A program made the position numbers and the translations under genes. A DNA stretch of 64,000 bases from Eretmocerus hayati (lineage: Eukaryota > Arthropoda > Insecta > Hymenoptera > Aphelinidae), in assembly GCA_029851415.1 (NCBI GenBank), contig CM056742.1, positions 150,107,121 through 150,171,120 on the forward strand, in the 5' to 3' direction. Under the pieces are notes generated by a model. The model saw only the letters and a list, made by a program, of their open reading frames with translations. It ran no database searches and had not been told where the DNA came from. Positions 13,401-23,930 of this stretch are shown one piece after another. Position 1 is the stretch's first letter; every line of letters starts with the position of its first letter.

Positions 13401-13742
13401 ACTTTCAAGAGACAACATAAATTTGCAGTGAGCTAACTCATATAAATATGACGCCGTTCCACCCTTGAAGTAAAACCATCACCCATTCTGATAAGTGTAA
13501 TCTCATCCGCAGCGTACTCATAATTGCTCAGTTACCTCGGGCACGAAGGCATTCACCTGTGGATAAAGTTGTCCGGGACGATCGACGCCCATCATCATTC
13601 CTGCTAGGTTGAGTTGTGGTAGTCGTGACCGCAGATATTGATTTTCGGGCGGCAAGAATCAATATCATTCTACGCCCGCGAAAAAAATATCGCACGCGCG
13701 GGATCGTGCGATTCCGTAAATTTTTACTTCGGTAGATGCCCT
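10499..13742. mobile_element. Older fold-back element split by a later insertion
   Basis: The right arm (13,400-13,742, containing GATTTTCGGGCGGCAAG, CGCCCGCGAAAAAAATATCG and finally TTTTTACTTCGGTAGATGCC) is the reverse complement of the sequence at 12,592-12,930 plus a short piece at 10,499-10,520 (GGTATCTGCCGAAGTAA). These two parts of the left arm are separated exactly by the 10521-12591 element. A second, smaller inverted repeat (about 13,130-13,360, CCAGGGTTTGACACGAAA against TTTCGTGCCAAACCCTG) is nested in the loop with a different axis. No coding capacity is seen. Confidence 0.75.
10521..12591. mobile_element. Near-perfect 2,071-bp palindromic element, family AAAGGGACTAGGCGG
   Basis: The ends are AAAGGGACTAGGCGGG and its reverse complement. 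Matching positions sum to 23,112 all along the arms, for example the identical 61-codon frames at 10832-11017 (+) and 12095-12280 (-). Each arm is about 1 kb, and the loop around 11,510-11,600 is short. The arms differ at few positions, which suggests recent insertion or arm homogenisation. No target-site duplication is obvious and no transposase is encoded, so mobility would need proteins supplied elsewhere. It lies inside the left arm of the older fold-back. Confidence 0.9.
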
Positions 13743-14105
13743 GAGTCGCGAAACGTGAGCGCGGATACCTGTCGTCGCAAGAATGTTGAAAATGGCCGCA
13801 TCTACATGATGCACTACGCTTGCGCCGGCACTTGCGCCTGCGCAAGGTTTTACGGGAGGATCGGTAAGATAGATTTGAAATTGGAATCTAACTTTTTCTT
13901 ACTCGAATTGAAATCGAAAAGAAATGAAGTTATTTTCGCGATCTTGAATTAAAATGAGAGATGAAAAATTATATTTTGGCAAACTTCAGTACCTTTCATA
14001 AATAATGGATCAAGTAGGGTCTCACTAAAACAGTCATATTTTCAATATACTCTGTGGTGCGGGAATTTTAAATATAGCATCTGAAAGATCGTAAAAAAAT
14101 GTATC
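13743..14105. other. Spacer between fold-back elements
   Basis: AT-rich sequence after a short GC-rich tail with repeated TTGCGC motifs (13,818-13,845). No gene is seen. Confidence 0.5.
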
Positions 14106-14961
14106 GATTCATGTGTTTAAAATATTCATTGCTTCCTTTTTGATCGCTCGTAATCAACGATGAAAATCTAAAAAAATTCTCCTTCAATCAATCACCTACA
14201 ACTTTGGCGGGAGTGATCGGATCACAAAAATTCCCACGGGATCTTGTAGATTCTTTCAGAACCTACAATTTCCTCCTTTTCAAGATCTCACTACGACCTT
14301 TCCTGTCCAAATAACGAGCTTGGAAAGAAAACTTTGTATTACATGGACTGCTTATGGAGCTACCGATGCCGGCGCCCGTTTTCCTCTCGCCTTGCTCTAT
14401 TCTAGCGCAAAAAATTCATTAAAAAAATATCATGGTACATGATTTCGACGTAAAATAATCTCGTCTTCCAGAATATTTGATAAGATTGAGTCTTGGATTC
14501 GGAGCAACCCCGATTTCACAAGTTTTATTGGGACAATTGATTCATTTCATGTTTTGTCCCTATTAATCACGTTTAAGACAAAATCTGATCAAATATTCTG
14601 AAAAATGAGATCATTTCACGTCGATATCATGGGACATGATATTTGTTTGATGAATTTTTGCGCTAGAATAGAGCGAGGCGAGACGAAACAGGCGCCAGCC
14701 GTGATATCTCCATAAGCAGTCCATGTAATACAAAGTTTTCTTTCCAAGCTCGTTACTTGGACAGGGAAGGTCGTAGAGAGAACTTCAAAAAAAGGAAATT
14801 GTAGGTTTTGGAAAGAACTACAAGACTCCGTGAGAATTTTTGTGATCCGGTCACTACCGCCAAAGTTGTAGGTGATTAATTGAGGGGGGAATTTTTGAAA
14901 TTTTCATTGTTGACTACGAGCGATCAAAAAGGACGCAATGAATGTCTTGAACACATGAATC
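14106..14961. mobile_element. Fold-back element, 856 bp
   Basis: The ends are GATTCATGTGTT and its reverse complement. Paired positions sum to 29,067, for example TGATCGCTCG at 14141 against CGAGCGATCA ending at 14926. Arms of about 400 bp are moderately diverged. Shared internal blocks include TTGGAAAGAAAACTTTGTAT and TCTAGCGCAAAAAATTCAT in inverse copies. Non-coding. Confidence 0.8.
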
Positions 14962-15692
14962 AATAGATTTAACTCTACTAGAATTCAGATAAGCGTACCC
15001 AACATGCCCCTTCATGTCGATCTCAAGAATGGCACTCTAGGGCACTCGTTGACCTTTTTTGACGTGACAGATGGTCCTCCTTCAACCCTTACAATCAAAA
15101 AAAAATCACTCAAAACAAATCGGAGATCCTACATTCGACCATATATCATTTTCTCGGTGAATTATTCGTTTTTGAAAGGTAATTTATAACTTAATCGACT
15201 TCAGTGTAATATATGAGTGGTAAATCAAGACAAATGAATCCAAGTTCACCTAGGATGGATGTCGAACCTCAGATCGCGCGATTATGAGGCTGGACACTGA
15301 TCCACTTACCTACCGGGCTTTTTAAGACTCAACATGTGAAGCGGGCTCACGAAGCTCCACAAAGATGAAAGAGGTTTCAGTAGTAAGATATCCCCCGACT
15401 ATGACAATGAGTCAAGTTTGACACATGATAATATTTACAGACTCATTAGTGAAACTCCAGCACTTCGTCCGACTTTGAACCAAAAGTCATCGCAGCGTTG
15501 CGCTAGAGTATGTTTGACTTAGAGGAGTCTTTTGTTTTACGCAGAGGTTAGGTTCCGAAAATGTACGGCGTAAAATGAAACCGCGAAAAATGAGACCTTG
15601 CTGTTATGGACAATGCGGGCTTACGTTTTTGCAACCCTGAAAATTGATAATATGGAGAACAATAAACAAGGGTTCCTACCTTCAAAATTGAA

Positions 15693-16681
15693 AAAGGGAC
15701 TAGGCGGTTAAGCATGGTGAAGTGGACCTTGTCAGGTATGGCCTTGAAAGGATTTTTTTCCACTTTCTAACCCAAAATTATGAGGAAAGCAAAGGTTTGT
15801 AGGTCCCAAAGTCGCCCCTGTTTTCTACGGCACCCTACGAACCCTCTAAAAAACCCTCAAAATCGATGTTCCTTCCATCAAATCGCATTCTGATGCATTT
15901 CAACGAATCGATCTGAAATATTTTTGACATACTCTTGAAACTTCACCAAATATGTTCACATCTTTGAAACAGTCCGACTCAAAATTCGCACTTTTCGGGC
16001 CCATTGAAGAAGACACGGCTCCACGGATTTGGTACCTTGGATTTTCTCATTTTTTGGACCAGCTAGATCTCGGGTTTCACTGCATCAAATCGTCCTCCTC
16101 AAGTGGTCATTTTTAAGGAATTTGCATCAGCTATCGATTGAGAATACTTCCAGAGACGTAGAAAGATGCGCATGCGCAGAAGATGCAAATTACTGAATCA
16201 AAATTTGCTTTGAAAACGCTTATCGGCTTTTTTGACCACTTTCCACCACATAAAATTATATGTTCCAAAGCGGTTTTCGATGTAAAATGACCTGACAAAC
16301 AAGGTGAGATGGTCAAATTCCGTGCTAATCCCCAACCTCTATGAGAAAAATCATTTTTTAATATTCAAGAATTTTTTCGGGGCCTACATCCAAAGTTGTC
16401 AGTATGCAAATATCTGTCTTCTATTTGGTGAAGTTTCAAGAATATGTCAAAAAAATTTCAGATCGATTCGTTGAAATGCATCAGAATGCGATTTGATAGA
16501 AGGAACATCGATTTTGAGGGTTTTTTAGAGGGCTCCTAGGGTGCCGTAGAAAACAGGGGCGACTTTGGGACCTACAAACCTTTGCTTTCCTCGTAATTTG
16601 GGGTTAGAAAGTGGGAAAAAATACTTTCAAGGCCATACCTGACAAGGTCCACTTCACCATGCTTAACCGCCTAGTCCCTTT
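15693..16681. mobile_element. Shorter relative of the AAAGGGACTAGGCGG palindrome, 989 bp
   Basis: It has the same termini as the 10521-12591 element (AAAGGGACTAGGCGG and its inverse). About 300 bp at each end are inverted repeats (GTCGCCCCTGTTTTCTACGG against CCGTAGAAAACAGGGGCGAC). Between them lies one single copy of the sequence that forms each arm of the larger element, in the orientation of its right arm. It is therefore a structural variant of the same family, more diverged and hence probably older. No coding capacity is seen. Confidence 0.85.
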
Positions 16682-19599
16682 ACATAGAAACAAGTAGAGT
16701 CTGTACGAACACTGTAAACATCTGGTTGCATTTCTACCCAGCGTATTCAACCAACTGATTGCCATTTTGATGTAACTGCTGGTTAAAATTTTTTGAAAGC
16801 AACAGAGAGTTCATGGTAATAAAAACAACTCGTTTGTCTATACAGTGGAATTAGCTCGTACAATATTCAAGCAGTCGAATACTGTCCATCCTTCTCTCTT
16901 GCTTGTCAGTGCATTCGATCTTTCACTCAAAGTAGACATTACTCAACTAAGAGTACTATCACTGGGATTGAGGAGATGTACGTACGGGAAAACTACACAA
17001 GCTCAGCTGGATTGTGTATGAATTTTCAAAAATTGGAAGTATATTTCGTCATAGAGGGAAACAAATCCGCGCACGATGAGACCTTTACCGCAGAAACACT
17101 TGACGCGAACCAGTCAACCGTGTAGAACGAAATCCGCAAAAAACAAACTTCCGCGTAAAACGAGTGACTCCTTTATCAATAAAAATTATAAAAACGTGTT
17201 GGACAAACTATTTTACCAGAGTTATCCAGTCAGATAAGATCTAACTTGATCTAGAATCACGATTAGGTTTTGAAATTTATGATGTCCATAAAACTATATA
17301 ACTATTACGCGTATCACTGAAACTTCGACTGATGCCGATTCAGTGGAGCTCCGACTGATTCTCACTCGTCAAATTTGTCAGAGCTAAAATCAATTGCTCG
17401 ATAAAATCGCCAAAAACTTGACCTGTCAGTCAAAACTTGCTCAGAAAATTCAGTACCGTCAAATTGGGTAACTTCGATACAGTGGGTGCAACTTTGGTAC
17501 AGCCCTGAGAAATGACCTTCAGAGCTGAGTTCGGCAACGTAAGTGATTCAATTGCTCTGAAACCTATTCTCCCCCTTGACACACGCATAAACAATGTGTT
17601 GAACCACCCCAGATCCCGCGTGGATGATTGTTCATCATTTGATCTTTTTGTAATGGATGACTGTGGAGTTTCATCTCCTGTATAAGTGTGTATAAGTACG
17701 AACTTTGAACTGTGAGAAATTGAGTTCAAGGTAGAGCCTATATAATTGACCCAACTGACTGTGACCCCGGGATCATTCTAGAAAATTTCAGGATTCATTG
17801 GAGAATGTCAATCATATAAACTCCTTTTGTCGTTTCTCTAGTTGGGAGTAGGTTGTTATGAGATGTCACGAAAATCGTCGTAATTATTTCAAAGAAGTCA
17901 TTTGATCTCGTTTTTCCACGACAGGAAATTGTAAACTAAATAATGATAATATTGATATGAAAATGATCCGGCGAGTATGTATACTGAAAGAAACAAGTGA
18001 GTTGGTGAAATTCCTCGAAAGTTAGCCGAATAAAACCGTACAAAAGCCGTCTCGGGAATTTCAAGCCAATAGGTTGGAAAAAACAAGAACTTGGGATGAT
18101 ATCGAGTAATATGCGAATGTTGTACTGTTACTCTGGAATATAATAGTTACTGAAGAAATTTTCAGTTATTGGTGTCAGTACTTGGCGTCTGTAGTTAGTG
18201 TCTGTGGTGACAGGTTCACCTAGATCTCGACAAAGTCAGTCATCTATACTACAATAACTCCAACAACGAGATCGAAAATTATACTCTTAGTTACGTCACA
18301 TTAATACCTCACACTAGGTTTCAAGTGAACCCAAGGAAATAGATGAGGCTCAATTGCTCAAAACTCAGATACATGCATTTGCTGAATGTGCTAAAACATT
18401 TTATCTAAGCATTCTAACAGGAAAATTTATTGAGAGCCGGATATTCTTATTCTTCATGAAGTTCTTGGATAAACGAGGTGAGGATAAGCAGCAATAATTT
18501 CTGTAGCACACTCCCATCTGCTTACCGCAAACACATAATACGTTATATCTTCATGATTGAATTGAATCTGATCAAGGAAACAGAAATTCTGGGTTGTATG
18601 ACACTTGTTCATACAAATTTTGCAAGATTTCAACCAGGAAGTGGGTCAGAGAAAGAGAAGCTGACTATAAAAAATTTTGCTCATGCATTCCTAGAATATT
18701 ACTGAGTGGGAGTTTTTTATGCGAGCAACCAGATGAAGAGGTGAGGGTATATAGATAATATCTTTCAGCTCAACATAATTAATCGTCGATCAGTATCTAA
18801 TAAAAAATGAAATGGAGTATCATTTCTTAGAATCATATGAGATTGAATAGAATTGTTATCTACCCCAAGATATTCCTTCACTGCTTCAAATTCAATGAGA
18901 AATAATGTAATTGATTTCTCATACCTTATATTTAGATGGGAAAAAGGTTTAAATAGTAGTGATATTGATCTTTTCAGTCGAAGAATGAATTGTATCCCAA
19001 CAATAACAAAGTTGATTCTCACGAGAGTAGCCGTTTAGATGTTATGAGACTTGATCAAGAGAAAACCTTATAGACCGATAAACTAGACATTATTACAGGA
19101 ACATCTTGAGTTCAAGGATGAATCTCAAACAATTGGGAAAGGTATATGGACATTATGTTCAGAGAATGTTTCTCTCAACATTCTAGCATAGATCAACCAA
19201 TAACCTAATCAGCACATTGAATGCAAACCAAACATATATGATGTAAAAGCTTCACTATGGTCATAAAAAGTTTCCCTCCAACCATAGCCATTCAACATAC
19301 TTGATAATCGCGTCATCCAATTTTCAGAAGAGCAATAGAAAAACTTGTCATTGTAGTTTCAACATGTACAATGATGTGGCACATAAGAAAAAGTCACAAT
19401 GGAGCATTAGGGATCAGAGTACACATGCCAAATGAGCCAAGAACAAACACATATATGAAAACAGAGTTGGAGTCAAGTCATCATTTCTCTCACTCGCAAA
19501 TGGCCATTGATATCAAGACCATTGGTCAGAAGGATATGTAATATTTATAGACACATTCTATCAACTTTTAGATTTACCTATGGATTTACCCAGGTCTCT
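16682..19599. other. Non-coding or unrecognised sequence
   Basis: No recognisable coding region. The block at 17,055-17,173 is an imperfect inverse match of 15,519-15,600 (GTAAAACGA-type motifs), which hints that an older fold-back flanks the 15.7 kb element. Open frames at 18,478-18,705 (+) and 18,765-19,022 (-) have no family features I recognise. Confidence 0.4.
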
Positions 19600-19635
19600 G
19601 TGACTGAGAAACATCCTTTGATGTTTCTCAGTCAC
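19600..19635. other. Perfect 16-bp hairpin with 4-nt loop
   Basis: GTGACTGAGAAACATC is followed by CTTT and then its exact reverse complement GATGTTTCTCAGTCAC. This is the tightest perfect stem I noticed in the window. It does not match the histone mRNA stem-loop. Function is unknown. Confidence 0.85.
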
Positions 19636-20186
19636 TGAAAATGCTCATGGAATAATCGTCACCTTCGTTCTTCACCACTCTTTGTCGAACAAGCTTCTGA
19701 TAATTTCTTTCATTTTCTGATATCCTAAGAGTAGTGGAGATCCTAAGAGGGAAACTGTCAAGAATTTCATCTATTTATTCATGCACTCATTGGCAAAATT
19801 AAAGAAATTTGCTTGGTCAACCAAATCACACAAATGAATGGAAGTGAAGGTCTGTAAAACTGTGAGAAAATATGAGATTGGCTGGGAGAAAGACATTCCA
19901 TTGAACAATGGAAATTCCAAGGATATTGAGACGTCCAGTCAGGAGTCTGGTGGCATTCAAAACTACAAAACAGATGTCTGTAGACTCAGCGGCAAATGTA
20001 TTGGGAACGGTAGGGACACCGAATTACTCCTCTATTACCGGTTATAGTCCAAGGGTATTCAGATCTGCAGGGTTCGATTAGTGAACAGAGGAACACCAAC
20101 TCACCTGTGAAATGGAGGTGCTTCATCAAGTATGTTCCAGATACTCCTGTTATTTCATGATATAATACTAATAATTCTCAATTCCC

Positions 20187-20493
20187 TCAAATTAGGTTTG
20201 AATTCTCCATGCAATGTTTTATAAATTCTATTTTCAACAAATTATAGACTGTGGAAAGGAAAATGAGGTAAATACTCTGCTTCATGAGGGATAAGACAAG
20301 AAATGAGACACTTACCACATAATATATTGAAATAATGGGTTGAGATTCCAGTAAAAGAATCTCTGGTGAATTGACGAGTTAGAATCTTCCACATTTCAAG
20401 AATATCTTGCTTTGCAGCTCCTCCTCTTGTATTTTGCCAAGGTGATCTTCCCCTCACAAAATTCTCATCGCAATTCAGAACACTCCATAACAT
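20187..20493 (-). CDS. Possible small two-exon gene, unrecognised
   Basis: This is a weak candidate. From an ATG at 20493 an open frame runs 59 codons to a strong donor (G then GTAAGT, exon end 20316). A 67-nt intron ends in a good pyrimidine tract and acceptor (TTTTCCTTTCCACAG), and the second exon (20248-20187) continues in frame for 19 codons to TGA. The predicted protein is about 79 residues and contains the string RGRSPWQNTRGGAAKQDI. I recognise no domain, signal peptide or membrane segment. It could instead be the 3' end of a larger minus-strand gene, a decayed gene, or chance. The neighbouring sequence at 19.84-20.09 kb on the plus strand also holds short protein-like frames. Confidence 0.25.
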
Positions 20494-21569
20494 TTGATAG
20501 AAGGAGCGAGTTCAAGTTTCTGGATTACAAGTAAACTGCTAGGACTGGTGCATGTTCATGGTGTCTATAAATGTGAGCTGATGTTCAAAGAGGCAAACCA
20601 AGAGCTGACCAATGATAATGCATGATGATCCATAATCTCAATCTCAGGATCACAGATGAAGCTGTCACACTATAGATAGAAATGAATGTGAAGTAATTTG
20701 GAGAGGATGCGATATCGGTGAATACTTTCAAAACTTACCAAGCTTGTAATCAGAATCGCACTGCAAATTGATTCTTGTTAATGTAACTATGAAGAAGAGG
20801 TCTCAAATCTACCCTTCAATGTTCTGAACTTGAACTAAGAATTACGATATATTCTTTGTGACTACTTGCTCATAACAATAACCTTCAACGCTCTTTAGCA
20901 ATACTGGGAACTTGGTTGGAACTTTCAAACAGCTGCGAGCTACTAGTTCATCAAAAATCGTTGACTTCAACATAAATTGTATCGTATAGTAACATCCTAA
21001 ATCATAGTCATTACTGTTTCTCATCAACTACCCACTGATGTTGTGGCTGGTTGTGGCTGCTCCAATTTGGATTGAAGTTTACAGTTGATTAGTACTGGAT
21101 ACTCTACTGCGGATGCCTTCAGGGATACTGAGAGAGTTCCAACTATTATACTTCGGGTTGTTTCCCTCAAGTTTTCTCAAGATCACTTCTCACGACGTTT
21201 CACCAGCAATCGTGCCAGCAATATATTGATGCTCAACTGAAATTTCACTACTGTCTCCGAGGCTTCTGACTCTGCACTATATAACTGGACAGAAATTCTT
21301 CAAAGTTCACAATGACTCAGCTGAATAAAATTTACAGTTCAAAAATGATTTTCCGCACTAGGTGTGCATCCGACTCAACACCTTGCATCGTTATCGACGA
21401 AATTTGTCTCCATAGTAAGATAGCTTGAGAGAATTCAACACTGAAAATTTTGTACAATGTCGAACTACCACGTGCACTAGTCGAATGTCGACTGAAATCG
21501 TACCTATACATAGATGGAATTGGAATCATGTGGAAATCTGCACCGAGAGCCACCAAAAATTGGACGCCG

Positions 21570-21842
21570 TTAGAAACTTGTTAGAACGTTATAAAACCAC
21601 ATGAATAGAACACGATCGAATGTTCTATACAGTTCTATAGGACCTCGAATCTGCTGTGTATACGGCCGTGGCTTAGAACGGAGCAAGCCACCATATAGTT
21701 GTTCAATCTCGCCATCCACTGCCGTCCGCTTCCGCTCGCGACCCAGCGTGGCCAGCGCTGCTCGAATCATCGCGACTGTTTGACGAAGACGAACGAGGCG
21801 CCGATCTAAGCGCAGTATGAGTTGCGCAGTGGCATGCCTCAT
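21570..21842 (-). CDS. Possible GC-rich coding exon, unrecognised
   Basis: A 90-codon frame starts at an ATG with a favourable A at -3 and lies in a GC-rich block surrounded by AT-rich DNA. The first 60 or so residues are rich in R, L and A with a helical look (for example RLDRRLVRLRQTVAMIR), then become less protein-like, so a splice may occur before the stop. No donor is compelling (a weak one is GAG then GTCCTA near 21,640). It could be the first exon of a minus-strand gene ending near 20.2 kb. I do not recognise the family. Confidence 0.25.
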   Translation of the reverse strand: MRHATAQLILRLDRRLVRLRQTVAMIRAALATLGRERKRTAVDGEIEQLYGGLLRSKPRPYTQQIRGPIELYRTFDRVLFMWFYNVLTSF

Positions 21843-21938
21843 GGTCCATGCATAACTTTAGACGCTAATAGGCGATTGGTCAAAATGCATATCAAGAAAG
21901 ATAAATTCCTATACTTATACCTGCTTGTACTTTGACCT

Positions 21939-22762
21939 GCTGAACACGATCCCGGTGGTTTTGGGACGCTACAATAGGAGCCGTATAAGCTAATTAGTCC
22001 ACGTAGTATCTGGGGAAAAAATTTAATTCCGTAATAAATTAAAAAAAATCTTATAACGGACTAGGATGGATCAATTTGAACGCTCAATGTCGCATTTCTT
22101 GGTTCTGTTATACACTTATTGAGAAAAAATAATCGTTCGATACCAGGAAAAAGTGTGGTTTGATGCCACGAATTTTTTTCAAACAACTGTCACTGCAATA
22201 ACATTGTTGCTGTGTTAAAATCACGAGAAGAAAATGTATTCCTTGCACGTGGTATCCTGACATGATTTATCGAGACAATCAACCGTCTTAACATGATCCC
22301 GTGGTCTGTTTTCGGCTATGATGGCAGGATTTCCGTCTAGGCCAAGAGAACTTCTAAAAGACCTGCACTTGGACACGTCAAGTGTTGGACAAATCACAGT
22401 ATCGTGTTTAGACGGTCATCTCGGAAGACCGTGTTCGAAAACCCACGACAAGGAGAAATTTTTCTTATTGTGATTTCAACATAACAAAAATTATTGCGAA
22501 AACGGGTGTTAAAACGAATTCGTAGCATCGAACGACAGTTGTTTTGCATCGTTACCGGACAATTTTTTCCCCCAAAATACATTCCAAAACGAAAAAAATG
22601 TGACCTCGGACGTTCAAATTAGTCTATCTTACATGATTCATGATTTTTTGAAAATCTATTGCGAAGTTGTATTTTTTTCCAGATACGAGGGGGACGAATT
22701 AGCCAATGTAGCTTCTCGGTGGCAACCTATAGGGTTCTGAAACCACCGGGATCGTGTTCAGC
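21939..22762. mobile_element. Fold-back/MITE-like element, 824 bp
   Basis: The left end GCTGAACACGATCCCGGTGG is matched by its reverse complement at the right end. Inner arms also pair loosely (GCTAATTAGTCC against GGGACGAATTAGC; the CGTTCAAATT region near 22,078 and 22,610). The interior is non-coding. A stretch matching this terminus (ACCACCGGGATCGT) also occurs in the loop of the 2,071-bp palindrome near 11,625. Confidence 0.7.
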
Positions 22763-23636
22763 GGGCCTAAAAATGTAGGAAAACAGAATTTGACATGCAC
22801 TTTGACGAATTGGTACTTGCTGGAACCTCGAGATTCGGGAATGAGGGGAAAACGTAAAAAAGGCTATTTTTGGAGATCCAGCCCTCTCAGTTTAAAGAAA
22901 ATCCTGAGGTGTGAGCACAAATCGGAGGTCGGATTCAGTTTCAGCGTCACAAAATACACAAGGGAATCATTGTACGGTCATGCATCATTACTGCCCCTAA
23001 ATTTTGTTGCACAGAGGAAGGCAATTATTTTTCAAAATAAAGCCATCTCATTGATACGAAGAGCGACCTTTGATTAGTGTCTATCCATTTATAGATATGA
23101 AAGGAATCAAAATGTGATACGACTATTTTAATTGTCCTCAACACTATGATTCAATACTTCAAAATTATTGACACCAAAGAAGATCTCTAGCCTTTCTGCA
23201 AGCAGCGCGAACTAGTCAATTTTCAAAACCATAACGAAGAATTCAGACAAGGAACGATAAGAACGATACCTTGAAGGAAATACAATACGGTTGAAAAAAA
23301 TAAGTATTCGGATGAAAAGAGTTCGAAGAGGTAAATGTTGACGATCTTTCGCGTACTTTTTCGTTTATTCTTTCAATGCAATCAATTCTTTTTGCACTTG
23401 TTTTTTGAGTTCAAAAACTTCAACAAAAAACCACAGAGTGGAGGAGAAATTTTTATTGAGAAAACGGAAACTTTTAACGCTACTTGCGTCTCGGTGCGAG
23501 CAGCAGGGAAGTCTTCCAGAAGTAAGGATTTTTTTAAAATGCTTTTTCGGAATAAGGTATTTTTTTGTAACTAAATCACTTTCTAGAATTTCTATACCTG
23601 ACGAAGTTGGTGTCCACTTGTGCTTGCCCCTTTATA
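22763..23636. other. AT-rich spacer, no gene seen
   Basis: Short open frames only (up to about 107 codons at 22,754-23,077), with no recognised protein features and no convincing splice context. Confidence 0.4.
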
Positions 23637-23930
23637 GGTGCTCGTGAGAATTGACGCAGTGCTAGCGTGTGTGCCTCGCTAGAAGGTGTGGGTTCGAAAC
23701 CCCGAAACTAATTTTTTTTTCTTGTTTATGATTCAATTTTTCATTAGACTCCACGGATGCTCGCGAATTTCTTTTCATCAATTTGAACTGAGTGAATTCG
23801 GCTTTCGTTCATCAGCTATCACAATTCCAAGGAGATGAATTCTGCTTTTTGAATATTATTATGTCCATGTTGGCGAATCATATCACTTGCCTATTGCCAG
23901 GATAGATTTCTATTCAAAATAATTGTCGAG
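23637..23930 (+). mobile_element. tRNA-headed SINE-like repeat, copy 1
   Basis: It starts GGTGCTCGTGAGAATTG and contains an A-box-like segment (TGACGCAGTGCTAGCG, about 23,652-23,667) and a B-box-like segment (GGTTCGAAACC, 23,691-23,701), spaced as in RNA polymerase III promoters of tRNA-derived SINEs. A tRNA-unrelated body follows, ending near AATTGTCGAG. A diverged copy in opposite orientation at 28,163-28,468 confirms a dispersed family of about 300 bp. It is not a functional tRNA gene: I could not build a cloverleaf with a good acceptor stem. Confidence 0.6.

Noticed and set aside
13528..13952. Overlapping 104-105 codon frames on both strands
   Set aside because: They lie in the arm of a fold-back element and are mirrored in the other arm.
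23637..23710. Functional tRNA gene
   Set aside because: Box A and box B are present, but there is no acceptor stem or complete cloverleaf, and the diverged second copy shows a dispersed repeat.
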